From positions 1 to 64,000 of the forward strand of contig NZ_JBHYMS010000003.1 of assembly GCF_042743185.1 (NCBI RefSeq): DNA of 64,000 nt, read 5' to 3'. A program made the translations under genes and the position numbers. The stretch's first letter is position 1, and each line of letters starts with the position of its first letter. This document shows positions 44,398 through 53,167 of the stretch, piece by piece. This DNA is from Inquilinus sp042743185. Lineage in GTDB: Bacteria > Pseudomonadota > Alphaproteobacteria > DSM-16000 > Inquilinaceae. The notes under the pieces are model-generated. The model was given only the letters and a program-made list of their open reading frames with translations, had not been told where the DNA came from and searched no databases.

Positions 44398-45759
44398 TCA
44401 TGCCGTCGTCTCGGACAAGGCGGCGACGCCAGCCGCGGCGGCCGGGGATCGGCCCCGCAGCCGGCCCTTAACGAACATGCCGGCGGCGGCGGCCAGCGCC
44501 GGGACCGCGGCGACGCTGAAGACGGTGGCGAGATCCCAGCCGAGGGACAGCAGCACGCCGCCGACCATCGAGCCCAGGATCGAGCCGGTGCGGCCGACAC
44601 CGTTGGCCCAGCTGACGCCGGTGGCGCGGCTGGCGGTCGGGTAGGTGGCGGCGGCCAGGGCGTTGATGCCGACCTGCGACCCGGCGACGCCGAAGCCGGC
44701 GCCGAAGATGCCCAGCATCAGCAGCCAGGGCGAGGCCGCGGCACTGCCCAGCAGCAGGATGAAGGCCGCGGCGGCGAGGTAAGAGGCGGCGAGCACGCGG
44801 TGCGGCTCGAACCGGTCCATCAGCCGGCCGATGACGACGGCGCCGATGGTGCCGCCGGTCGCCAGCAGCGCCGCCATCAGCGAAGCCTGGCCGAGCGACC
44901 AGCCGGCGCTGGTGATCAGCAGCGGCAGCCAGCTGGAGAGCAGGTAGAAGACCAGCAGGCTCATGAAGAAGGTCAGCCACAGCAGCAGCGTGCCGGCGCC
45001 GCGGCCTTCGGCGAAGAGCTGGAGGATCGGCAGGCCCTTGGCCTTGGCGGCCCGGACGAACTCGACCCCGGCGAAATCCTCGGCCGGCGCGATCCGGCGC
45101 AGCACCGCCGCGATCCGGTCGGCGCGGCCTTCGCGCAGCGTCAGATAGCGGGCCGATTCCGGCAGCGCCAGCCACAGCACCGGCACCAGGGCGATCGGCA
45201 GCACGCCGCCCAGCACCAGCAACCCCTGCCAGCCATAGGCCGCGACGATCTGCGAGGCGGCCAGGCCGGCGACCGCCGAGCCGATGGTGAAGCCGCAGAA
45301 CATCAGGGTGACCAGCGAGGAGCGCCGCCGTTCCGGGCAGTATTCCGCGGTCAGGGTGATGGCGCTGGGCATGGCGCCGCCGAGGCCGAGGCCGGTGACG
45401 AAGCGCCACAGCGTCAGCTCCTCGATCGATCCGGCCGTGGCCGAGGCCAGGCTGGCGGCGCCGAAGCCCAGGGTGGTCAGCACCAGCACCGATCTGCGGC
45501 CGATCCGGTCGGCCAACGGCCCGAACAGGAAGGCCCCGAGCATCAGCCCGAACAGCCCGGCGCCGAACAGCGGCGCCAGCTGCGCCGGCGTCACGCCCCA
45601 GCCGGCCTTCAGCGCCGGGGCGATGAAGCCGATCGCCGCGGTGTCGAAGCCGTCGATCGCCACCACCAGGAAGCACAGGGCGACGACCGAGACCTGGAAC
45701 CGCGACAGCGGGTGCGAATTGATGACGTCCTGGACGTCGACGAGACGCGCCTGTCCCAT
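44398..45759 (-). CDS. MFS aromatic-acid:H+ symporter (AAHS type, BenK/PcaK-like)
   Basis: The 453-residue protein has 12 predicted helices. Motifs fit the AAHS family: AIDGFDTAAIGFIAPAL in helix 1, GPLADRIGRRSVLV in loop 2-3 and GLGLGGAMPSAITLTAEYCPERRRS. GGGAGG precedes the ATG at 45759. Placed after catC in the ben-cat run, it probably imports benzoate or a related aromatic acid. Confidence 0.92.
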   Translation of the reverse strand: MGQARLVDVQDVINSHPLSRFQVSVVALCFLVVAIDGFDTAAIGFIAPALKAGWGVTPAQLAPLFGAGLFGLMLGAFLFGPLADRIGRRSVLVLTTLGFGAASLASATAGSIEELTLWRFVTGLGLGGAMPSAITLTAEYCPERRRSSLVTLMFCGFTIGSAVAGLAASQIVAAYGWQGLLVLGGVLPIALVPVLWLALPESARYLTLREGRADRIAAVLRRIAPAEDFAGVEFVRAAKAKGLPILQLFAEGRGAGTLLLWLTFFMSLLVFYLLSSWLPLLITSAGWSLGQASLMAALLATGGTIGAVVIGRLMDRFEPHRVLAASYLAAAAFILLLGSAAASPWLLMLGIFGAGFGVAGSQVGINALAAATYPTASRATGVSWANGVGRTGSILGSMVGGVLLSLGWDLATVFSVAAVPALAAAAGMFVKGRLRGRSPAAAAGVAALSETTA

Positions 45760-45811
45760 GACGAATTTCCTCCCTTGCTGATTATGGTTGGTTTCGGCGG
45801 GCGGCCGCGGG

Positions 45812-46090
45812 TCAGCCGATCGCCGAAGGGTGTCGGGCGAGCGGGGTGACCTCGATGGCCATGAAGGGGAACAGCGGCAGGGTCGACAGGATCGCGTGCA
45901 GCTCGTCGTGATCCTCGACCTCGAAGATGCTGACATTGGCGTAGCGCCCGGCGACCCGCCACAGATGGCGCCACTTGCCGGCGCGCTGCAGCTCTTGCGC
46001 CCGCGCCTTCTCCTCGGCCTTCAGCCGCTCGAACCGGGCCGGGTCGAGATCGTGCGGCACTCGCACATCCATCTGCACGTGATAGAGCAT
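45812..46090 (-). CDS. catC: Muconolactone delta-isomerase
   Basis: The 92-residue product has the short, alpha/beta-sandwich length of CatC and its motifs: MDVRVPHDLD at the N-terminus, KWRHLWRVAGRYANVSIFEVEDHDELH in the middle and LPLFPFMAIEVTPLARHPS at the C-terminus. It converts muconolactone to beta-ketoadipate enol-lactone. It follows catB by ten bases and belongs to the same unit. Confidence 0.95.
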   Translation of the reverse strand: MLYHVQMDVRVPHDLDPARFERLKAEEKARAQELQRAGKWRHLWRVAGRYANVSIFEVEDHDELHAILSTLPLFPFMAIEVTPLARHPSAIG

Positions 46091-46100
46091 GGGTCCTCCG

Positions 46101-47258
46101 TCAGCCGCGGGCGTAGCGGCGCAGCCTGTCGCGGTCGAGCGTGACGCCGATGCCAGGGCCGGCCGGCAGCAGCAGGTGGAAATCCTCGAAACGGAGCGGC
46201 TCGGCCACCAGGTCGTCGGTCAGGATCTGCGGCCCGAAATGCTCGCAGCCCCAGCCCAGCTCGCGCAGCGTGGCGAAGACCTGCAGATGCGCCGCCGCGC
46301 CGATCGAGCTTTCCAGCAGGCAGCCGCCATAGAGGCCGATCCCCGCCGCCTCGGCCACGGCCGCGACCTTGCGCGTGTTCAGGAGCCCGCCATGCTTGAC
46401 CAGCTTGAGCGACACCACGTCGGCGGCGGCGGCCTGGGCGACGGCCAGCATGTCATGGGCCGAGAACACGCATTCATCGGCCATCAGCGGCACGTCGCTG
46501 CGGGCGCGCAGCCGGGCCATGCCGGCGACGTTCCAGGCCGGCAGCGGCTGCTCCACCAGGCGGATGCCGAGCTCGGCCATCGCCGGCAGGCAGCGCGAAG
46601 CGGTGGTCTCGTCCCACGCCTGGTTGGCGTCGACGATCAGCGCCGCCCGGTCGCCCAGCGCGCCGGCCAGGCGGCGCAGCCGGGCCAGGTCCGCCGCCGG
46701 GTCCTGGGCCCCGACCTTGACCTTGAAGGTCCGGTGCAGCCGGGCCGCGAGCTTGCCCTCCGCCTCCTCGATCTCCTGCCCCGGATCGCCCGAGGCCAGG
46801 GTCCACAGCACCGGGATGCGGTCGCGCACCACGCCGCCGAGCAGCAGGCTGGCCGGCACGCCCAGGCTGCGGCCAACGGCGTCGTAAAGGGCGGTCTCGA
46901 TCGCCGCCTTGGCGGCGGTGTTGCGCTTGGCCGCCGCATCCATGCGCGTCCCCGCCGCCTCGAACCGGTCGGCGCGCTGGCCGATCAGCGCCGGGGCCAG
47001 GTAGTGGTCGATCGCGGCCTTGATGCTCTCGACGCTCTCCTCGCTCCAGCGCGGGCCGCCCAGCGTCGCCGCCTCGCCGATGCCCTCCGCGCCATTGGCC
47101 AGGCGCAGCTCGACCACGACGTAGCTCTGCGCCGTCACCGACAGCGACGACAGCTTGTGCCGCCGCCGCGTCGGCACGTCGACGATGGTGCTGCGGATCT
47201 CGGCGACGGCGAGGTCGCAGGCGAGATCGCCGGCGGGCAGCGCCAGGGTATCGGGCAT
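46101..47258 (-). CDS. catB: Muconate cycloisomerase
   Basis: The 385-residue enolase-superfamily protein has the catalytic pair in FKVKVG (Lys179, Lys181), metal ligands Asp210, Glu236 and Asp261, and Lys285 in SLKLVKHGG. These fit the muconate lactonising enzyme family, converting cis,cis-muconate to muconolactone. It lies between catA and catC. A chloromuconate cycloisomerase is unlikely with this ben-cat context. Confidence 0.94.
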   Translation of the reverse strand: MPDTLALPAGDLACDLAVAEIRSTIVDVPTRRRHKLSSLSVTAQSYVVVELRLANGAEGIGEAATLGGPRWSEESVESIKAAIDHYLAPALIGQRADRFEAAGTRMDAAAKRNTAAKAAIETALYDAVGRSLGVPASLLLGGVVRDRIPVLWTLASGDPGQEIEEAEGKLAARLHRTFKVKVGAQDPAADLARLRRLAGALGDRAALIVDANQAWDETTASRCLPAMAELGIRLVEQPLPAWNVAGMARLRARSDVPLMADECVFSAHDMLAVAQAAAADVVSLKLVKHGGLLNTRKVAAVAEAAGIGLYGGCLLESSIGAAAHLQVFATLRELGWGCEHFGPQILTDDLVAEPLRFEDFHLLLPAGPGIGVTLDRDRLRRYARG

Positions 47259-47288
47259 GATCGGGGCCTCGATGGAACGATGGGAAGG

Positions 47289-48218
47289 TCAGGCCGCCTC
47301 GGCGTGGGCGCGGTGCACGACCGTGTCCGGCGCACTGTCCACCGCCCGGTGCAGGACGAAGTCGAAGGTGATCCGGGCGAAGGCCGCGTTCAGGCCGCGG
47401 GCATGGATCTCGGCCGGGTCGTCGATGCGGTGCACCGCAGGGATCAGCCCGTCGCGGGTGGCGAAGGCGAAGTCGTCGTGCAGATACGCGTCGCCGTCGA
47501 TGTTGATCTGGGTGGTGAGCTTGCGATGGCCCGGCGCCGAGACGAAGAAATGGATATGGGCCGGGCGGCGACCGTGGCGGCCGAGCCGGTCGAGCAGCGC
47601 CTGGGTCGGCCCGTCCGGCGGGCAGGCATAGCCCGAGGGCAGGATCGAGCGGAAGCGGTACCGCCCCTCCCCATCCGTCTCGATGCGCCGGCGCAGGTTG
47701 TACTTCGCCTGCGACGGGTCGAAGAAGGAATAGCCGCCGAGGGTGTTGGCATGCCAGACGTCGACGATCGCACCGGGGATTGGCCTGCCGTCGGCGTCGC
47801 GCACCTGGCCGTCCATGAACAGCACCTCGCCCGTCTCGCTGCCGTCGTCGAGCCGGGCCTCGCCCTGCGACAGGGGCGCGCCGGCGACGTAGAGCGGGCC
47901 TTCGATCGTCCGCGGCGTGCCGCCCTCGATGCCGGCCTTCCGCTCCGCCTCGTCGAGACGCAGGTCCAGGAAGGTCTCGACGCCGAGGCCCGGGACCAGC
48001 AGCCCGACCTCGTTGGCCTGGCCGAGCCGGGTCAGATAGGCCATGGCCGACCAGAACTCGTCCGGCTGGACGTCGAATTCCTCGATGGTGCGGAACAGAT
48101 CCGACACGACGCGGTGCACGATGCGCTTCAACCGGTCGTCGCCCGCGTCGTGGCCGAGGCCGCTGACCTTGTCGAGCAGCGACCGGACCTCCGGGGTGTT
48201 CAGCAGGCTGTCAGTCAT
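47289..48218 (-). CDS. catA: Catechol 1,2-dioxygenase
   Basis: The 309-residue intradiol dioxygenase has the N-terminal linker domain (about 1-100) and the iron site Tyr163 (GGYSFFD), Tyr197 (LPSGY), His221 and His223 (RPAHIHFF). It opens catechol between the hydroxyls to cis,cis-muconate using Fe(III). It follows benD by 57 bases. The length is as in Acinetobacter and Pseudomonas CatA. Confidence 0.95.
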   Translation of the reverse strand: MTDSLLNTPEVRSLLDKVSGLGHDAGDDRLKRIVHRVVSDLFRTIEEFDVQPDEFWSAMAYLTRLGQANEVGLLVPGLGVETFLDLRLDEAERKAGIEGGTPRTIEGPLYVAGAPLSQGEARLDDGSETGEVLFMDGQVRDADGRPIPGAIVDVWHANTLGGYSFFDPSQAKYNLRRRIETDGEGRYRFRSILPSGYACPPDGPTQALLDRLGRHGRRPAHIHFFVSAPGHRKLTTQINIDGDAYLHDDFAFATRDGLIPAVHRIDDPAEIHARGLNAAFARITFDFVLHRAVDSAPDTVVHRAHAEAA

Positions 48219-48275
48219 GGCGTTCTCCTCCGTGTGGCCGCTCGCGGCGGCTTCGTGCTGTCTCGTGGCGGGCCG

Positions 48276-49052
48276 TCAGCCGAGATCCCCGCCGGCCACC
48301 GGCAGGGTGACGCCGGTGATGTAGGAGGCCTCGTCCGAAGCCAGGAACAGGATCGCCGCCGCCTGCTCCTCCACCGTGCCGTAGCGCTTCATCGGGCTGG
48401 AGGAGACGGTCTGGTCGACCACCTCGCGCCACCACCCGGCCTCGCGCTCGTCCGGCGGCGCCGGGTTGCGCGGGATGCGCCGCGGCGGGGCCTCGGTGCC
48501 GCCGGGGGCGACGCCGCAGACGCGGATGCCATGCCCGGCGTACTCGAAGGCGAGACAGGCGGTGATCGCGTTCACCCCGCCCTTGGCCGCGGCATAGGGC
48601 ACGCGGTTGACGCCGCGGGTGGCGACCGAGGAGACGTTGACGATCACGCCCCCGCCCTGCTGCAGCATTGCCGGCAGAACGGCGCGGCAGCCCCAGAGCG
48701 TCGGGAACAGCGAGCGGCGGATCTCCGCCTCGATCTGCGCCTCCTGGTATTCGGCATAGGGCCTGGCCCAGATCGTGCCGCCGACATTGTTGACCAGGAT
48801 GTCGACCCGGCCGAAGCGCGCCCGCGCCCGCTCCATGGCGGTGGTCGCGCCCCCGAAAGTCTCCAGATCGCCGATCACGGCCAGCGCCTCGGCGCCTTCG
48901 GCCTCCGCCTCCTGCCGCACCTCATCGACCAGATCGGAACGGTCGACCAGGGCGACGCGCCCGCCCTCCCGGGCCAGCCGAAGGGCGACGGCGCGGCCGA
49001 TGCCCTGCGCCGCCCCGGTCACCACGGCCACCTTGTCGGCGAAACGGGTCAT
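48276..49052 (-). CDS. benD: 1,6-dihydroxycyclohexa-2,4-diene-1-carboxylate dehydrogenase
   Basis: The 258-residue short-chain dehydrogenase has NAD motif TGAAQGIG near residue 12 and catalytic Tyr153 and Lys157 in YAAAK. The sequence around RWHIPxP-like ARPYAEYQEAQIEAEIRRSLFPTLWGCRAVLP is typical of BenD. It rearomatises the dihydrodiol to catechol with loss of carbon dioxide. The TGA of benC and the ATG of benD are separated by one base. Confidence 0.94.
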   Translation of the reverse strand: MTRFADKVAVVTGAAQGIGRAVALRLAREGGRVALVDRSDLVDEVRQEAEAEGAEALAVIGDLETFGGATTAMERARARFGRVDILVNNVGGTIWARPYAEYQEAQIEAEIRRSLFPTLWGCRAVLPAMLQQGGGVIVNVSSVATRGVNRVPYAAAKGGVNAITACLAFEYAGHGIRVCGVAPGGTEAPPRRIPRNPAPPDEREAGWWREVVDQTVSSSPMKRYGTVEEQAAAILFLASDEASYITGVTLPVAGGDLG

Positions 49053-49053
49053 C

Positions 49054-50088
49054 TCACGCCGCCTGCCGACGGGATGCATCCGCCGGCGCGCTGGGCGAGA
49101 ACTTCTCGGTGTAGAAGCCGGCGGGCGTGACGCCCTGTTCGCCCAGCCAGCCGCGGACCGCATCCACCATCGGCGGCGGGCCGCAGAGATAGATGTCGAC
49201 CTCGCCGCCGTTCAGCCGGCCGGCCTCGATGTGATGGGTGACATAGCCCTTGCGCGGATGTGCGCTGCCCTCCGCCGCCACGGTCGTGGCGAAGGTGAAG
49301 CCGGGAATGCGGGCTGCGAACTCCTCCAGCCGGTCGACCGCGACCAAGTCGGCATCGCTGGTGACGCCATAGACCAGATGGGCCGGGTGCCCGCCCGCGC
49401 CCATGTCGGCCAGCCGCCCGAGCATCGACAGGAACGGCGCCAGCCCGGTGCCGCCGGCCAGGAACAGCAGCGGCCGCCTGACCTCGCGCAGGTAGAAGCT
49501 GCCTTCCGGCCCGCTGAATCCGATCGCCATGCCGGACTCGGCGCGGTCGCGCAGGAAGCCGCTCATCAGCCCGCCCGGGATGTCGCGGACCAGGAAGGAC
49601 AGCCGGTCCGACCCCGGCGCCGAGCTGAAGGAATAGGCGCGCCGCTGATCGGTGCCCGGCACCTGGACGTTGACGTACTGCCCGGGCAGGAAGCCGAAGC
49701 CCTCCACCCCCTCGAGCGAGACGGCGACGGTGGTGTCGGACAGCCTGTCGACCGAGGCGAGACGGGTCTCGACCGACTGCCGCCCGGTCTTGCACAGCTG
49801 CGAGGAGGCGGCGACGGCCACCACCAGGTCGCTCTGCGGCCGCGCCTGGCAGGCCAGCGCCAGCCCCTCGGCTGCTTCGTCCTCGGTCAGCGCGTCGTCG
49901 ATGTAGCTGCCGCCGTCATAAGCGCCGGCTTCGATCCGGCACTTGCAGGTGCCGCAGGCGCCGTCGCGGCAGTCCAGCGGGATGTTGATGCCGGCGCGGT
50001 ACGAGGCATCGGCGACCGTCTCGCCGGGACGCGCCTCGACGAAGCGGGTCACGCCGTCCTCGAAGTTCAGCGCGATGGTGTGGCTCAT
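49054..50088 (-). CDS. benC: Benzoate 1,2-dioxygenase reductase (electron transfer) component
   Basis: The 344-residue protein has an N-terminal plant-type [2Fe-2S] domain (Cys40, Cys45, Cys48, Cys80), then an FAD domain with RAYSFSSAPG and an NAD domain with AGGTGLAPFLSML and YLCGPPPMVDAV. It passes electrons from NADH to the BenAB oxygenase. It lies between benB (27-base gap) and benD. Confidence 0.95.
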   Translation of the reverse strand: MSHTIALNFEDGVTRFVEARPGETVADASYRAGINIPLDCRDGACGTCKCRIEAGAYDGGSYIDDALTEDEAAEGLALACQARPQSDLVVAVAASSQLCKTGRQSVETRLASVDRLSDTTVAVSLEGVEGFGFLPGQYVNVQVPGTDQRRAYSFSSAPGSDRLSFLVRDIPGGLMSGFLRDRAESGMAIGFSGPEGSFYLREVRRPLLFLAGGTGLAPFLSMLGRLADMGAGGHPAHLVYGVTSDADLVAVDRLEEFAARIPGFTFATTVAAEGSAHPRKGYVTHHIEAGRLNGGEVDIYLCGPPPMVDAVRGWLGEQGVTPAGFYTEKFSPSAPADASRRQAA

Positions 50089-50115
50089 GGCTCCAATCCT
50101 CCGGTCGCGCTCGGG

Positions 50116-50622
50116 TCAGACGTGGTAGATGTCGATGACGTGGTGGATGTAGTCGTTCTTCAGCACGACCTTCTTGCGCGTGATCCGCGGCTCCGGGCCG
50201 GTGGTGTCGAGCGTGTAGAACGAGGTGCCGAAATAGCTGTCGACCGTCTTGTAGCGGTAGCTGAGGGTGACCCAGTTGAACCGCAGCCGGCAGGCGCCGC
50301 CGCCCTGCTCCAGGATCTCGACATTGCTGATGCTGTGCCCGGTCCGCGGCTCCGGCAGGCTGGTGGCGCTAGACCGCTCGGTGCGGATGCGGAAGACCCG
50401 GTCCTCGAGCCCGTCCTTGTTGCCGTACCAGATCAGCGAGATCTCGGATTGCGGGTCGGTGACCAGCCGGTCGTCATCGTCCCAGGACGGCATCCAGAAC
50501 TCGACCTCCGGCGCGTAGAGCGCCAGCCAGGCGTCCCAGTCCCGGTCGTCCAGATAACGGGCCTCGCGGTACAGGAATCGCTGCACCTCCTCCACCGACA
50601 GCCTCTCGATCACGGCGATCAT
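50116..50622 (-). CDS. benB: Benzoate 1,2-dioxygenase small (beta) subunit
   Basis: The 168-residue product has the ring-hydroxylating dioxygenase beta-subunit cone fold: VEEVQRFLYREARYLDDRDWDAWLALYAPEVEFWMPSWDDDD and the C-terminal KKVVLKNDYIHHVIDIYHV. The ATG at 50622 overlaps the benA stop (ATGA). It forms the alpha3beta3 oxygenase with BenA. Confidence 0.95.
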   Translation of the reverse strand: MIAVIERLSVEEVQRFLYREARYLDDRDWDAWLALYAPEVEFWMPSWDDDDRLVTDPQSEISLIWYGNKDGLEDRVFRIRTERSSATSLPEPRTGHSISNVEILEQGGGACRLRFNWVTLSYRYKTVDSYFGTSFYTLDTTGPEPRITRKKVVLKNDYIHHVIDIYHV

Positions 50623-51962
50623 CGCCCGGCCTCCGCCGCGACGGCCCGCTGCATCGTCTCCAGCCAGTGCCGGTGCTGCAGGACGAACAGCCCCTCGTCC
50701 TCGGTGCGCACGCCGCTCATCAGCGGCGTCATGCCGATGGCCTCGGCGGCGGGGTCGGCGCCGGTGATCCAGTGCGAGGCGCCGCGGCTGAGGTCGTTCC
50801 AGCGCGCCGCCCGGCCCAGATAGGACATCTGGCAGGCCCGGAACTCCTCCAGGTCGTCCGGCGTCGCCATGCCGCTGGCGTTGAAGAAATCCTCGTATTG
50901 CCGGATGCGGTGGGCGCGCGCCTTGGGGTCCTCGCCCTTCGGCGCGATGCAGTGGATCGTGACCTCCGTCTTGTCGACCGCAATCGGCCGGTAATGCCGG
51001 ATCTGCGAGCTGAACTGGTCCATCAGGTAGACGTTCGGATACAGGCACAGGTTGCGCGACCGCCGCACCATCCATTCCGCCCGCGCCTCGCCGAACCGGG
51101 CCGCCAGCTCGCCGCGCCGCTCCCAGTTCGGGCGGTCCTCGGGGTTGGCCCAGTTGGTCCACAGCAGCAGGTGGCCGTTCTCGAAGGAGTAGAAGCCGCC
51201 GCCCTGCTTGGCCCAGCCGCCCGCATCCATGGCGCGGACGCAGTCGACCTTCTCGGCCTCCTTGCGCCGGCTGGTGGTGGCGGCGTAGTTCCAGTGCACC
51301 GCCGTGACGTGGTAGCCGTCGGCGCCGTTCTCGGTCTGCAGCTTCCAGTTGCCGTCATAGACATAGGTCGAGGACCCGCGCAGCACCTCCAGCCCGTCCG
51401 GCGACTGGTCGACGATCATGTCGATGATCTTCGCCGCCTCGCCCAGATGCTCGGCCAGCGGCGCGACGTCGGGGTTCAGGCTGCCGAACAGGAAGCCGCG
51501 ATAGGAGTCGAAGCGCGCCACCCGCGTCAGATCGTGCGAGCCGTCGCAGTTGAAACCCTCGGGATAGCCGGCGCCGTCCGGGTCCTTCACCTTCAGGAGC
51601 TTGCCCCCATTGCTGAAGGTCCAGCCGTGGAACGGGCAGGTGAAGGTGGATCTGGTGCCGCGCTTGAACCGGCACAGCATGGCGCCGCGGTGGCTGCAGG
51701 CGTTGATGAAGGCGTTCAGCTCGCCGCCGCGGCTGCGGGTGATGACGACCGGCTGCCGGCCGATCGTGGTGGTGAGATAGTCGTTCGGATTCGGGATCTG
51801 GCTTTCATGCGCCAGATAGATCCAGTTGCCCTCGAAGATGTGCTTCATCTCGAGCTCGAACAGCTCCGGATCCGTGAAGATGTCCCGGGCGCAGCGATAG
51901 AGGCCGGCGGCCGCATCCTCGACGAGCGCGGTGTCGAGAATCTGGCGGGCGGTGTCGAGCAT
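50619..51962 (-). CDS. benA: Benzoate 1,2-dioxygenase large (alpha) subunit
   Basis: The 447-residue protein has the Rieske motif Cys89-x-His91 and Cys109-x2-His112, and the mononuclear iron ligands His218 and His223 in DGYHVTAVHWNY. Asp215 links the Rieske site of a neighbouring subunit. This spacing and length match BenA/XylX. It converts benzoate to the cis-dihydrodiol. It is the first gene of the ben-cat run, and the divergent LysR gene is 163 bases away. Confidence 0.95.
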   Translation of the reverse strand: MLDTARQILDTALVEDAAAGLYRCARDIFTDPELFELEMKHIFEGNWIYLAHESQIPNPNDYLTTTIGRQPVVITRSRGGELNAFINACSHRGAMLCRFKRGTRSTFTCPFHGWTFSNGGKLLKVKDPDGAGYPEGFNCDGSHDLTRVARFDSYRGFLFGSLNPDVAPLAEHLGEAAKIIDMIVDQSPDGLEVLRGSSTYVYDGNWKLQTENGADGYHVTAVHWNYAATTSRRKEAEKVDCVRAMDAGGWAKQGGGFYSFENGHLLLWTNWANPEDRPNWERRGELAARFGEARAEWMVRRSRNLCLYPNVYLMDQFSSQIRHYRPIAVDKTEVTIHCIAPKGEDPKARAHRIRQYEDFFNASGMATPDDLEEFRACQMSYLGRAARWNDLSRGASHWITGADPAAEAIGMTPLMSGVRTEDEGLFVLQHRHWLETMQRAVAAEAGR

Positions 51963-52024
51963 GCGCGTCTCTCCCCTGGTCTCCGCCCGGGTCCGCGGCG
52001 GACCGGTTCGATCGGTCCCGTGCG

Positions 52025-52039
52025 ATACCCTGGCTGTTC
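52025..52039. promoter_or_regulatory. Second, imperfect BenM-like site
   Basis: ATAC-N7-GTTC at 52025-52039 shares the first nine bases, ATACCCTGG, with the perfect site at 52107-52121, and has an imperfect right half. The two lie 82 bases apart between the benA and regulator starts. A second, weaker site is the known arrangement for BenM-type regulators, which bind as tetramers. Confidence 0.5.
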
Positions 52040-52106
52040 GTTCTTCTGGCCCCGGAACGATCCTCCCTTCTGCGGCGCAGGGTCCAAGACTAAATTGGTC
52101 GAATCC

Positions 52107-52121
52107 ATACCCTGGAGGTAT
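52107..52121. promoter_or_regulatory. BenM/CatM consensus operator overlapping the regulator's ribosome-binding site
   Basis: ATAC-N7-GTAT (ATAC 52107-52110, GTAT 52118-52121) is exactly the sequence recognised by BenM and CatM (ATAC-N7-GTAT). The GGAGG at 52114-52118 inside it is the ribosome-binding site for the TTG start at 52126, so binding would also cover that region of the DNA. Confidence 0.75.
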
Positions 52122-52125
52122 CGAC

Positions 52126-53034
52126 TTGGATCTGCGGCAGCTCCGCTACTTCGTCGCCGTGGCCCGCGAGCGGAACTTCACCCGGGCGGCGGAGACCCTG
52201 CACATCGCCCAGCCGCCGCTGAGCCGGCAGATCCGGCAGCTGGAGGACGAGCTGGGCGTCACCCTGATCGAGCGCGGCAGCCGGCCGGTGCGGCTGACCG
52301 AGGGCGGCCGCCTTCTCTATGAACAGGCGGTGCGGGCGCTGGACCATATGGAGGAGATCCAGGCGATCATGCGCCGGCTGCGGGAGGCGGAGATTCCGCG
52401 CTTCAGCATCGGCTTCGTGGCCTCGACCCTCTACGGCAAGCTGCCGGAGGTGATCCGCCGCTACCGGGCCGCCCGGCCGCGGGTCGAGCTGACCCTCCTG
52501 GAGCTGACGACGCTGGAACAGATCGCGGCGCTGAAGGAGGGGCGGATCGATGTCGGCTTCGGCCGCATCCCGTTCGACGACCCGCTGATCGAGCGCGTGC
52601 TGCTGCGCAACGAGAAGATCATCGTGGCGCTGCCGGAGACGCATCCGCTGCAGCACCATGCCGGCCCGCTGCACCTCGACGACCTGGCCGGCCAGCCGCT
52701 GATCATCTATCCCAAGGCGCCGCGGCCGAGCTATGCCGACCAGGTGCTGGCGCTGTTCCGCGACTGCGGCCTGAAGCCGATGGTGGTGCACGAGGTGCGC
52801 GAGCTGCAGACGGCGCTCGGCCTGGTGGCCGCGGAGACCGGGATCTGCCTGGTGTCGGCGGGGGTGGGCCGGCTGCAGCGCGAGGGCGTGATCTACCGGC
52901 CGCTGGACGAGGCGCAGGCGCTGACGCCGATCATCATGAGCCACCGCAAGGACGACCGCTCATCCGAGATCGCGCTGATGCTGAAGATCATCCGCGAGAT
53001 GTACCGCAAGAGCGGCATCGCCTTCGGCGTCTAG
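52126..53034 (+). CDS. LysR-family regulator of the ben-cat operon (BenM/CatM type)
   Basis: The 302-residue protein starts at a TTG seven bases after GGAGG. Its HTH reads LRQLRYFVAVARERNFTRAAETLHIAQPPLSRQIRQLEDELGV. The effector domain has FSIGFVASTLYGKLPEVIRRYRAARP and DVGFGRIPFDDPLIERVLLRNEKIIVALP, which are characteristic of the CatR/BenM/CatM group. It should respond to cis,cis-muconate or benzoate and activate the divergent benA promoter. The BenM consensus site at 52107-52121 supports this. Confidence 0.93.
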   Translation: MDLRQLRYFVAVARERNFTRAAETLHIAQPPLSRQIRQLEDELGVTLIERGSRPVRLTEGGRLLYEQAVRALDHMEEIQAIMRRLREAEIPRFSIGFVASTLYGKLPEVIRRYRAARPRVELTLLELTTLEQIAALKEGRIDVGFGRIPFDDPLIERVLLRNEKIIVALPETHPLQHHAGPLHLDDLAGQPLIIYPKAPRPSYADQVLALFRDCGLKPMVVHEVRELQTALGLVAAETGICLVSAGVGRLQREGVIYRPLDEAQALTPIIMSHRKDDRSSEIALMLKIIREMYRKSGIAFGV

Positions 53035-53167
53035 CCGCGGCGGATTCGCGAGCGCGGCCGATCCACGCCTGCATCTTCGAGACCACGGGATGGCGGGACG
53101 AGGGCGCCGGCACAATCCCGCGCCCAAGTCTCCTCCGCCATCCCCTGTCCCGCGGCCGACCGGGCGG

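Noticed and set aside
46089..49130. Plus-strand open frame of about 1000 codons opposite catB, catA and benD
   Set aside because: It is antisense to three well-recognised genes, has low-complexity Arg/Gly/Gln-rich content and matches no family; such frames are common in very GC-rich DNA.
53034..53058. Hairpin GCCGCG/CGCGGC after the BenM-type regulator
   Set aside because: Six-base arms with a 13-base loop are expected by chance in such GC-rich DNA.
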